Below are positions 53,339 to 60,841 of a stretch of DNA of 64,000 nucleotides, one piece after another (position 1 is the stretch's first letter; every line of letters begins with the position of its first letter). Source of the DNA: Streptomyces viridochromogenes (GTDB taxonomy: Bacteria > Actinomycetota > Actinomycetes > Streptomycetales > Streptomycetaceae). Where the stretch lies: assembly GCF_001270495.1 (NCBI RefSeq), contig NZ_LGUR01000083.1, positions 62,001 through 126,000 of the forward strand. Direction: 5' to 3'. The translations under genes and the position numbers were made by a program. The notes under the pieces were generated by a model. That model ran no database searches. It saw only the letters and a program-made list of their open reading frames with translations, and had not been told where the DNA came from.

Positions 53339-55018
53339 TCACCCCCTGCCCGGCTCCGCCACCGCCCACTCGGCCTGGGCCGTTGCCTGCGCCACCCCGC
53401 GAAGGATCTCGTGCCCGGGCAGCCCGGCCCGGCCCAGCACCCAGCTCGCCCCGCTCAGTGACTTCGCGGCCTTCTTCAGGGGCGCGAGACAGGCGGCCGC
53501 CTGCCGGTGGTCTGTCACGCTCCCGGGCTCGCACAGGACCGTGGCCAGGGACAGGGTGACGGGACGCCCACCCGCGGACCAGGGCGCGTCCAGTACGGAT
53601 GTGGCCAGCGGATCCAGCCGCTCCGGATCCGCGAGCACCAGGAAGTCGTCCCCGCCGATGTGGCCCACTCGGGTACTGTCCGACGCCGCGTGCTGCAGCG
53701 CCCGTCCCACCGACCGGATCAGCTCGTCGCCCGCCGCGAACCCGGCCCCGTCGTTGACCTGCTTGAAATGGTCCACATCCAGCCAACTCAGTGCGAACGT
53801 CCGCCCGTCCGCGATCCGCCGGTCCACCTCGCCGGTGATCGTGTCCGAGCCCGGCAGCCGGGTCAGCGGATTGAGTCCGGCGGCCTCCTCGACCCGGGTC
53901 TCGGCCAGAGCCCTTACGAGATCCGCGAGCCGTACGACGCCCACGCACCGGCCGTAGCGGTCGACCACGGCAACATCGTCCGATGTACGGTCCCTGCCAC
54001 CGTCCGCGACGACATCCAGCACCTCCCACGCTGTGGCGTCGGCGCCCACCGTGCGCGGCAGATCTCCGAGCTTGGCCGCAGGCCGGTCCGCGTACAGGGC
54101 ATGGCCGTAACGGCCCGACATCGACAGCAGAAAGCGGGAACGATGCACCGATCGCACCGGAACGCCGCTCCCGTCCACCAGGAGGACCCCGGACACGTCC
54201 GGCGACCCGGTCAGCAGTGCCCGAACCTGGCCCGCGGAAGCGGTGGCGGGCAGCAGTGCGGCCGGCCGCACGAACTCCCGCACCGACGGCCCCGATCGCT
54301 GCGCCACCGCCAGTCCGGAGGAGCGCGGCGGAACGTATACCTCCGCTGCGGGCAGCCGGGCCGGCGGAGCGAACAGCTGCCCCTGAGCCAGCTGGGCACC
54401 GGCCGACCGCGCGGACGCGCACTGCAGCTCCGTCTCCACGCCTTCGACACTCAGGAGCGCTCCCAACTGCTCGCACAGTGTCCGCATCGCCCGTACCCCC
54501 GCCGGTCGCGCCAACAGGGACGCGTCGAGCTTCACCAGGTCCGGGGTCATGTCCGTGAGCAACCGCAGCGGGAGATCTCCGTCGCCGACGCCGTCCGCGC
54601 AGATCCGGAATCCCTGGTCACGGAGTGCGCCGATCGCCTCCAGCAGTGCCTGCTGAGGCACGTGCGTGTACGGCGGACCGATGTCGATCGTCACCTCCCA
54701 CGGCAGTCGACCTGCCGCGCGCACAGCGTCGTGGAGCGGCGTGAGTCCGCCCAGGTCGGCGAGGGTCCCGGCGAACACGTTGACGTACAGGGGCAGCAAC
54801 GTCTCCTTGCGAGCCGCCGCACGGAACGCCAACACGGCCAGCCGACCGTCGAGTTCGGGATCGCGGCGGGCCTCGGCCAGGACGTCGCCGGTCTCCGGTC
54901 GGGCGAGTATCTCCAGCCCCGCGACTCCGCCGGTCGTCAGATTGACCACCGGTTGGAAAGCGAAGCGGAGAGTATCCGTCCAGGAGTCCACGGCAGCATG
55001 ATGTCGCCGACGGCGCAC
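53339..55018 (-). CDS. EAL-CBS-GGDEF protein of c-di-GMP signalling
   Basis: A 559-aa soluble protein. An EAL-type domain comes first (about 15-235): AFQPVVNLTTGGVAGLEILAR with EIL in place of EAL (E36-L38), YVNVFAGTL, and VEGVETELQ. The DDFG metal motif is replaced by ADGVG, so phosphodiesterase activity is doubtful. Then a pair of CBS domains (about 245-375), and a GGDEF domain with GGDDF at 455-459 and LSWLDVDHFKQVND. GGDDF departs slightly from GG[D/E]EF; cyclase activity is possible. From memory S. coelicolor SCO1397 occupies this position. The start GTG at 55018 lacks a strong ribosome site. Confidence 0.87.
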   Translation of the reverse strand: MRRRRHHAAVDSWTDTLRFAFQPVVNLTTGGVAGLEILARPETGDVLAEARRDPELDGRLAVLAFRAAARKETLLPLYVNVFAGTLADLGGLTPLHDAVRAAGRLPWEVTIDIGPPYTHVPQQALLEAIGALRDQGFRICADGVGDGDLPLRLLTDMTPDLVKLDASLLARPAGVRAMRTLCEQLGALLSVEGVETELQCASARSAGAQLAQGQLFAPPARLPAAEVYVPPRSSGLAVAQRSGPSVREFVRPAALLPATASAGQVRALLTGSPDVSGVLLVDGSGVPVRSVHRSRFLLSMSGRYGHALYADRPAAKLGDLPRTVGADATAWEVLDVVADGGRDRTSDDVAVVDRYGRCVGVVRLADLVRALAETRVEEAAGLNPLTRLPGSDTITGEVDRRIADGRTFALSWLDVDHFKQVNDGAGFAAGDELIRSVGRALQHAASDSTRVGHIGGDDFLVLADPERLDPLATSVLDAPWSAGGRPVTLSLATVLCEPGSVTDHRQAAACLAPLKKAAKSLSGASWVLGRAGLPGHEILRGVAQATAQAEWAVAEPGRG

Positions 55019-55097
55019 GCCCGAGCCCAGTTCATACGACGTTCACGCAGGATTCCTGGTCGCTCACACAGCGTGGCGTCAGCCTGATCGTCATGTC

Positions 55098-56288
55098 TCA
55101 TCGCATCGCGACCACCGCGGACCCGTGACCGAACAACCCCTGGTTCGCGGCGATACCCACCCGGGCCCCGGCGACCTGCCGATCTCCCGCGTCTCCTCTC
55201 AACTGCCAGGTGAGTTCGCAGACCTGGGCGATCGCCTGGGCCGGAACCGCCTCGCCGAAGGACGCCAGGCCGCCGCTCACATTCACGGGTATGCGTCCAC
55301 CCAGCGCCGTCGAGCCCTCCCGCAGCAGCTTCACGGCCTCTCCCCGGCCGCACAGCCCCAGGTCCTCGTACCACTGCAACTCCAGGGCGGTGGACAGGTC
55401 ATAGACCTCCGCGAAGGAGAGGTCATCCGGGCCGATACCAGCCTCCTCGTAGGCGGCGCGCCCGATCGATTCCCGGAACGTCCCGCCCTCCGGCTGCACT
55501 GCCGCCGCCGAGTCCGTCGCTATGTCGGGCAGATCCAGGACGGTGCTGGGGTAGCGCGGCGTCACGGTGGAAACCGCCCGGATCCGTACCGGTTCCCTGG
55601 CGCCGTGCCGACGCGCGAACTCCATGCCGGCCAGCACGAGCGCCGCGCCTCCGTCCGAGGTCGCGCAGATGTCGAGCAGTCGCAGCGGGTCTGCCACTAC
55701 GGCGGAGGCGGCCACCTCCTCGGCGGTGACCGGCTTGCGGTAACGGGCGTAGGGATTCAGCGCACCCAGGGCGGCGTTCTTCACCTTGACCTGCGCGAAG
55801 TCCTCCGGCGTGTCCCCGTGTACGGCCATCCGCCGACGCGCGTACAGCCCGAAGTACGCGGGATTGGTCGCACCGAGGACTCGGAAACGAAGCCAGTCCG
55901 GATCGTCCGGCCGGTCACCGCCCGCCGGCCGGAAGAAGCCCTTGGGAGCCGCATCGGCACCCACCACCAGCACGACGTCCGCAAGCCCTGCAAGAATCTG
56001 CGCCCGCGCGGTGTTGACGGCCTGCGCCCCGGACGCACACGCCGCGTACACGCTTGTGGCCCGGGCGCCCTGCCAGCCCAGCGCCTTCGCGAACGTTGCC
56101 CCGGCCACATAGCCCGGATAGCCACCCCGCACGGTGTCCGCACCGACGATCGCCCCGATATCCCGCCACTCCAGTCCCGCATCGGCGAGTGCCGCGCGGG
56201 CCGCCACCGCGCCGTACTCGACGAAGCTGCGCCCCCACTTGCCCCAGGGATGCATACCCACGCCGAGCACCGCCACCTCTGTCGTCAT
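55098..56288 (-). CDS. Thiolase-like lipid-transfer protein (SCP-x type)
   Basis: A 396-aa thiolase-fold protein. It has VLGVGMHPWGKWGRSFVEYGAVAARAALADAGLEWRDI and the active-site-like ASVYAACASGAQAVN (Cys in the CASG). Further segments are DICATSDGGAALVLAG and the C-terminal NVSGGLASFGEAVPAQAIAQV and GIAANQGLFGHGSA. The class comprises non-decarboxylating or retro-aldol thiolases that work with a DUF35 partner, as in steroid side-chain removal (ltp2-like). The gene starts inside the DUF35 stop (ATGA), consistent with a heterodimer. The substrate is unknown. Confidence 0.9.
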   Translation of the reverse strand: MTTEVAVLGVGMHPWGKWGRSFVEYGAVAARAALADAGLEWRDIGAIVGADTVRGGYPGYVAGATFAKALGWQGARATSVYAACASGAQAVNTARAQILAGLADVVLVVGADAAPKGFFRPAGGDRPDDPDWLRFRVLGATNPAYFGLYARRRMAVHGDTPEDFAQVKVKNAALGALNPYARYRKPVTAEEVAASAVVADPLRLLDICATSDGGAALVLAGMEFARRHGAREPVRIRAVSTVTPRYPSTVLDLPDIATDSAAAVQPEGGTFRESIGRAAYEEAGIGPDDLSFAEVYDLSTALELQWYEDLGLCGRGEAVKLLREGSTALGGRIPVNVSGGLASFGEAVPAQAIAQVCELTWQLRGDAGDRQVAGARVGIAANQGLFGHGSAVVAMR

Positions 56289-56731
56289 GACGTCACCCCC
56301 GTCGGCTGCCACTGCCAGGTCGTCCAGATCGTCTCGGCATCCTCATGCAGCACGCCTGGAACGACCTCTACTTCCATGCCCACCATCAGATCGGCGACGG
56401 TGACCCCGGGAACCGCCTGTCCCAGCACCACGAGGCGCTCGGGCTCCAGCTCCACAGCGATCAACGCGTACGGCTCCCACGGAAGTTCCGGATTGGTCAC
56501 ATAGGGTGACGGTGGCCGATATCGGCTGTCCGTGTACGACCAGACGCGCCCGCGCCGCGAGAGCGGGACCTCCTCCAGGACTCCGCCCGAGCAGTCCGGG
56601 TTGCGGCAGTGGGCGTCCTCGCGCGGAAAGAAGACCGAGGCGCAGCCCGAGCAGCGGGTGCCCAGGAGCCGGAAGTCGTCCCCGTCACCGGCGAACCACC
56701 CGGCGACCACAGGCGTGCGCGTGCGTGGCAT
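56285..56731 (-). CDS. DUF35 OB-fold zinc protein, thiolase partner
   Basis: A 148-aa protein with an N-terminal zinc ribbon (RCSGCASVFFPREDAHCRNPDCSGGVLE, four Cys) and a C-terminal OB fold (RRGRVWSYTDSRYRPPSPYVTN, ALIAVELEPERLVVLGQAVPGVTVADLMVGMEVEVVPG). DUF35 proteins pair with thiolase-like enzymes and form the acyl channel. AGGAGG is placed six bases before the ATG. A perfect palindrome identical in design to that at 5643 lies just upstream. Confidence 0.93.
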   Translation of the reverse strand: MPRTRTPVVAGWFAGDGDDFRLLGTRCSGCASVFFPREDAHCRNPDCSGGVLEEVPLSRRGRVWSYTDSRYRPPSPYVTNPELPWEPYALIAVELEPERLVVLGQAVPGVTVADLMVGMEVEVVPGVLHEDAETIWTTWQWQPTGVTS

Positions 56732-56752
56732 AGTCCCTCCTGAGAGAGTTAT

Positions 56753-56767
56753 CTGACGGGACGTCAG
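56753..56767. promoter_or_regulatory. Palindromic operator CTGACG-GGA-CGTCAG
   Basis: Perfect 6-3-6 palindrome ending 21 bp before the DUF35 start. It has the same arms as the site at 5643-5657 and a similar distance to the start codon, so the thiolase pair and the DUF7064-kinase pair probably share a repressor. Confidence 0.7.
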
Positions 56768-56868
56768 AAGTGTGCCACGGGCAAAGGTAAAGCGGCAGAG
56801 CGGCCTTACGAGTGGACTGCATCCGATCGCTTCCCTCACAGGGAGGACTCCTGATAGATGCAGGAGAC

Positions 56869-57675
56869 ATGACACGAATCTCGACAGCGGTACGGGGACT
56901 GGTCACCACACTCGCCACCCTGCTCGCCGTGACCGCCGCGCCCGCCACTGCCCAGGCGAAGGGCGAACCCAAAGCGCCGGAAGACTTCGTGGCGCTGCGG
57001 ACGGTTGACCTCAGCATCATTCAGGAGATGCGGTACTTCACCCCGCACAACTTCGTGGGCAAGCGCGTCGACGGCTACCGACAGCCCCTCTGTATCCTCA
57101 CCCGACCCGCCGCCGAAGCGCTCCACCAGGCGCAGAGGCGGCTGTTGCGCCAAGGCTACGCACTCAAGGTATACGACTGCTATCGGCCCCAGCGGGCCGT
57201 CGACCACTTCGTACGCTGGGCCGAGGACCTAGACGACCAGGCCATGAAGGACGAGTTCTACCCGAACGTCGACAAGACCCGCCTCTTCGCGGACGGTTAC
57301 ATCGCGGAGAAGTCAGGCCACAGTCGCGGCTCGACCGTGGACCTGACGATCGTCAGGCTGCCCACCAAGCCCACCAGGCCGTACGTACCGGGGGAGCCCC
57401 TCGTTCCCTGCTATGCACCTCAGGGAGAGCGCTTCCCCGACAACTCCGTCGACATGGGCACCGGCTTCGACTGTTTCGACACCCTTTCGCACACCCTTGA
57501 TCCGCGCATCCAGGGCGAACAGCGCGCCAACCGGCTGTTGCTCAAGAGCACATTGGAAGCCCTCGGATTCGTGAACCTCGCCGAAGAGTGGTGGCACTAC
57601 ACGTACAAGCCGGAGCCCTATCCGGACACCTACTTCGACTTCCCCGTGTCCTGGAACTCCCTCACAAGGCAGTAG
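56869..57675 (+). CDS. Secreted VanX-like D-Ala-D-Ala dipeptidase
   Basis: A 268-aa zinc peptidase of the M15D group. The signal peptide covers residues 1-30 (TRISTAVRGLVTTLATLLAVTAAPATAQA). SGHSRGSTVDLTI gives zinc ligands H151 and D158. EEWWH gives catalytic E240 and the third ligand H243. VYDCYRPQRAVDHF is the usual Arg-bearing segment. Being exported, it probably trims peptidoglycan-derived D-Ala-D-Ala rather than giving glycopeptide resistance, and no vanHA genes are adjacent. The ATG follows AGGAG. Confidence 0.92.
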   Translation: MTRISTAVRGLVTTLATLLAVTAAPATAQAKGEPKAPEDFVALRTVDLSIIQEMRYFTPHNFVGKRVDGYRQPLCILTRPAAEALHQAQRRLLRQGYALKVYDCYRPQRAVDHFVRWAEDLDDQAMKDEFYPNVDKTRLFADGYIAEKSGHSRGSTVDLTIVRLPTKPTRPYVPGEPLVPCYAPQGERFPDNSVDMGTGFDCFDTLSHTLDPRIQGEQRANRLLLKSTLEALGFVNLAEEWWHYTYKPEPYPDTYFDFPVSWNSLTRQ

Positions 57676-57686
57676 TGACCAGCCCT

Positions 57687-57703
57687 CGGAAGACGCCCTT
57701 CCG
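57687..57703 (+). terminator. Short terminator hairpin after the dipeptidase
   Basis: CGGAAG/CTTCCG with a 5-nt loop, 11 bp after the stop codon. Confidence 0.45.
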
Positions 57704-57725
57704 CTGATCGGATACAGTCCGCCGC

Positions 57726-58262
57726 GTGTCCGAAACTCAGTTCTCCGCCCCCAACTCCGCAGCTGACTCCCACTGTTCGAGCTGCGGCGCGCCCCACGGA
57801 GAGGGCGTCTCAGGCTGGCCTCGCACCTGCCCGGCGTGCGGCACGGTGGCTTACCGCAATCCCCTGCCGGTGGCCGTCGCGCTCCAGCCCGTGTACGACA
57901 CCAAGGGCACAGCCCTGGTCGTCATCACCCGAAACGTCGCCCCCGCGCGCGGAGGCATCGCCCTGCCCGGCGGCTACATCGACGATCGCGAGGACTGGCG
58001 GCAGGCCGTCGTCCGCGAACTCAAGGAAGAGACCGGGATCGAGGCGGCCGGCCGCGACGTGCGGCTCGTCGACGCGATGAGCTCTCCCGACGGCCACCTG
58101 CTGCTGTTCGGCCTCCTCCCGGAACGGCCCGCCGACCGCCTACCGACATCGACCGCCACGGACGAGACCGAGGGCTGGCACCTCCTGCGCAGGCCGGAGG
58201 AGCTTGCCTTCCCGCTGCACACGCTGGCCGTCAAGGGGTTCTTCGAAGGCCGTTACGTCTGA
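57726..58262 (+). CDS. Nudix hydrolase with zinc ribbon
   Basis: A 178-aa Nudix hydrolase. An N-terminal zinc ribbon (C17, C20, C35, C38 in CSSC and CPAC) precedes a complete Nudix box from G83 to I105 (with E89, R97-E98, E101-E102 and G104). Zinc-ribbon Nudix proteins of this size usually act on NADH, ADP-ribose or other nucleoside diphosphate derivatives; I cannot choose. GTG start. The 3' end is 9 bp from the convergent GH31 gene. Confidence 0.9.
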   Translation: MSETQFSAPNSAADSHCSSCGAPHGEGVSGWPRTCPACGTVAYRNPLPVAVALQPVYDTKGTALVVITRNVAPARGGIALPGGYIDDREDWRQAVVRELKEETGIEAAGRDVRLVDAMSSPDGHLLLFGLLPERPADRLPTSTATDETEGWHLLRRPEELAFPLHTLAVKGFFEGRYV

Positions 58263-58271
58263 GCTGGACAC

Positions 58272-60629
58272 TCAGAGCCCTCGTATGCGTACCGGACGGG
58301 GCGAGGCGATCACGCCGTCCTCGTGCTCCAGCTCGACAAGCAGCTTTCGACCTTCCCAGCGGGTGACGTAACGCTCGATCTCCGGTTCGTCCCACCCGTC
58401 ACCCGAATCCGGCACAACCAGCCCGCCCCCGGTACGTCCCCGGGCGGGCGCCCACACCTCCAGTTCCAGCCCGCCGTCGTCCCCACGTACGGGGACGACG
58501 GCACCTGAGCGCGCCAGCACCGGGATCCGGGACACAGGCGCGTCGACGAGAACCTGTCCCGGCCCCTCGTAGGCTCGCCCCGTCGCCCTGTCGTGCCAGC
58601 GCCCTCTGGGCAGCTGCACCGCACGCCGGTCGGCGCCCGGATCCAGCACCGGCGCCACCAGCAGACAGTCGCCCAGCAGAAACGCATCTTCGCAGTCGCG
58701 CAGCGCGCGGTCCTCTGGCATCGACCACCACAGCGGACGAACATAGGGCGCCCCGGTACGCCGGGCCAGATGCGCCAGCGTCACGAAGTACGGCAGCAGC
58801 CTCCGACGCTCGACGAGCGCCACGCGCGCGTGTTCCAGTACCTCGGGACCGAACTCCCATGGTTCCCTGCGCCCTGCCCGCAGACTCGCGTGCGTACGGA
58901 ACAGCGGCAGATACGAGGCAAGCTGGAACCACCGCAGATACAGCTCCGGAGACGGACTCCCGTCGAACCCGCCCACGTCCGGCCCCGAGTAGGGCACCCC
59001 GCACAGCCCGAGGCCCATGACCAGCGACAGCGACGCCCGCAGCCCCGGCCAGCCTGTCGCCACGTCCCCCGACCAGGTCCCCCCGTAGCGCTGCAGGCCG
59101 GCCCACCCCGAACGCGAGAAGACAAAGGGCCGCTCGTCGGGTGCCAGGTCCAGCAGCCCCTCGTAAGCCGCCCTGGCCATACACAGGCCATAGACGTTGT
59201 GTGCCTCCCGATGGTCTCCGCCACGCCCTTCCAGGGAGTGACGGGCCGAACGCGGCAGCGTCGACTCCCCGAACGCCGTGAACGAAGTCGGCTCGTTCAT
59301 GTCATGCCAGAAACCCGAGAATCCCTGCCCCAGCCGTTCCTCGTACAGACCACCCCACCACTGCCGCACGCGCGCGTGCGTGAAGTCCGGGAAGACCGCC
59401 TCCCCGGGCCAGACCACCCCCCGCACGAGCTGTCCGGAGGCGTCCCTCACGAACGCGTCCTCCGCCGACCCGCTGTCGTACACGGCATTGCCCGGCGCGG
59501 CTTTGACCGCCGGGTCGACGATCGACACCAGGCGGATGCCGTCCCGGCGCAAGTCCTCGGCAAGCTGCGGCAGTTTGGGGAAGCCCTCCTGGTCGACCGT
59601 GAACACCTGATGCTCGTCGTAGTGGTCGATGTCCAGATGGACGGCGTCCAGCGGCAGATCTCGCTCCTGGTAACCCGAGACGATCCGCCGCACTTCCTGC
59701 TCGCCGCCGAAGCCCCACCGCGCGTGCTGGTGGCCCAGCGCCCACGCGGGCGGTAGCGCGGCCGCCCCGGTGAGGGAGGCCCAGGCGAGCAGCACGCGCG
59801 CGGGGGTACCCACCATCACCCAACAGCGCAGCGGACCGCCGTCCATCCGCAGTTCGCTGGTCCCCGCCCGGTCATGCCCGGAGCCGGCGCCCTCCTCGCC
59901 CTCCCGCAGCGTCACCGTGCCGTCCCACGAGGTGTCGTGGAACACCAGGTGCGTGGCCGCATCGGCCACCACCAGCTGCACCGGCATCGTGATGTACAGC
60001 GGGTCGTCACCGGGGCCGAACGCGCGGCCGGGGTCGGTGTTCCACAGCCGATACGTTCCGTCCCTCAGCCGGGGGCCCGACGCCCGCCCCCCGAGCCCGA
60101 AGAACCGCGCGTCCGCGGCCACCTCAGACCGCTGCATCCACCGTGCGGACCCCCCGCTCACCGGCTCCCACCAGCGCGGCGGCAGCTCACGCCGGAGTGT
60201 CACGCCACCGGGCGTCTGCACCTCCACGGCACCGTGTCGCGAGATGACCACCGTCACCCGCTCGGCCACGACCCGCCAGCCACCGTCCTTGTCGGGCTCC
60301 AGCACCGCCCGGGGATCCGCTTCCGGACGGCGGTCCGCGAGCGCGTACGACGGCTCGGGGGCGGCCCCGTCCCAGCCCCAGAAGACAGCCCCGTTCACGG
60401 CGACGCTGATATGCAGCTCGGACCGGCTGAACCGTATGACGCCGCCGCCCGGACCGGGCTGCACCTCCTGCACGACCCCGGGCACCCGGGCACGCTCGGC
60501 ACCCCGGGGCGACAGGCCCGCGGCATCGACACGCCTTCTCCGCCACGCCGCCAGTACGGTACGCAACCCCTGGGCCGCCCGCACAGAACCGACCACCTTC
60601 ATCGAACGCACCAGGTCACGACCGTCCAT
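58272..60629 (-). CDS. GH31 alpha-glucosidase
   Basis: A 785-aa cytoplasmic enzyme of family GH31 (no signal peptide). It has an N-terminal beta-sandwich (ADARFFGLGGRASGPRLRDGTYRLWNTD), then a TIM barrel with nucleophile D443 (GFWHDMNEP) and acid/base D522 (TWSGDVATGW). FRTHASLRAGRREPWEF and the C-terminal beta domains are intact. It likely cleaves terminal alpha-glucosides; alpha-xylosidase activity cannot be ruled out. It is convergent with the Nudix gene and divergent from the acetoacetyl-CoA synthetase, 212 bp away. The first 45 residues are basic and may be partly an over-extended N-terminus. Confidence 0.93.
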   Translation of the reverse strand: MDGRDLVRSMKVVGSVRAAQGLRTVLAAWRRRRVDAAGLSPRGAERARVPGVVQEVQPGPGGGVIRFSRSELHISVAVNGAVFWGWDGAAPEPSYALADRRPEADPRAVLEPDKDGGWRVVAERVTVVISRHGAVEVQTPGGVTLRRELPPRWWEPVSGGSARWMQRSEVAADARFFGLGGRASGPRLRDGTYRLWNTDPGRAFGPGDDPLYITMPVQLVVADAATHLVFHDTSWDGTVTLREGEEGAGSGHDRAGTSELRMDGGPLRCWVMVGTPARVLLAWASLTGAAALPPAWALGHQHARWGFGGEQEVRRIVSGYQERDLPLDAVHLDIDHYDEHQVFTVDQEGFPKLPQLAEDLRRDGIRLVSIVDPAVKAAPGNAVYDSGSAEDAFVRDASGQLVRGVVWPGEAVFPDFTHARVRQWWGGLYEERLGQGFSGFWHDMNEPTSFTAFGESTLPRSARHSLEGRGGDHREAHNVYGLCMARAAYEGLLDLAPDERPFVFSRSGWAGLQRYGGTWSGDVATGWPGLRASLSLVMGLGLCGVPYSGPDVGGFDGSPSPELYLRWFQLASYLPLFRTHASLRAGRREPWEFGPEVLEHARVALVERRRLLPYFVTLAHLARRTGAPYVRPLWWSMPEDRALRDCEDAFLLGDCLLVAPVLDPGADRRAVQLPRGRWHDRATGRAYEGPGQVLVDAPVSRIPVLARSGAVVPVRGDDGGLELEVWAPARGRTGGGLVVPDSGDGWDEPEIERYVTRWEGRKLLVELEHEDGVIASPRPVRIRGL

Positions 60630-60841
60630 GCTGCTCAGCCTGCCATTGACCGCCCCACGAGAGTGTCTCGTTCAACTGCCGTTCACCCGTGCCGGGACCA
60701 CATCTTCACGACACGGACTATGTGGGGCGCACCCTGGTGTAGAAGTCGATCACATGGCATCGTCCGTGTCAGCCGCGTCACGCGCACAACCCAGCCGTGC
60801 GCGGAAGACGCACACGACGCGCACAGTCCGGGAGCCGATCC

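Noticed and set aside
56869..57675. Glycopeptide (vancomycin) resistance locus
   Set aside because: A VanX-like enzyme with a signal peptide and no vanH, vanA or vanRS neighbours is more likely a cell-wall housekeeping peptidase.
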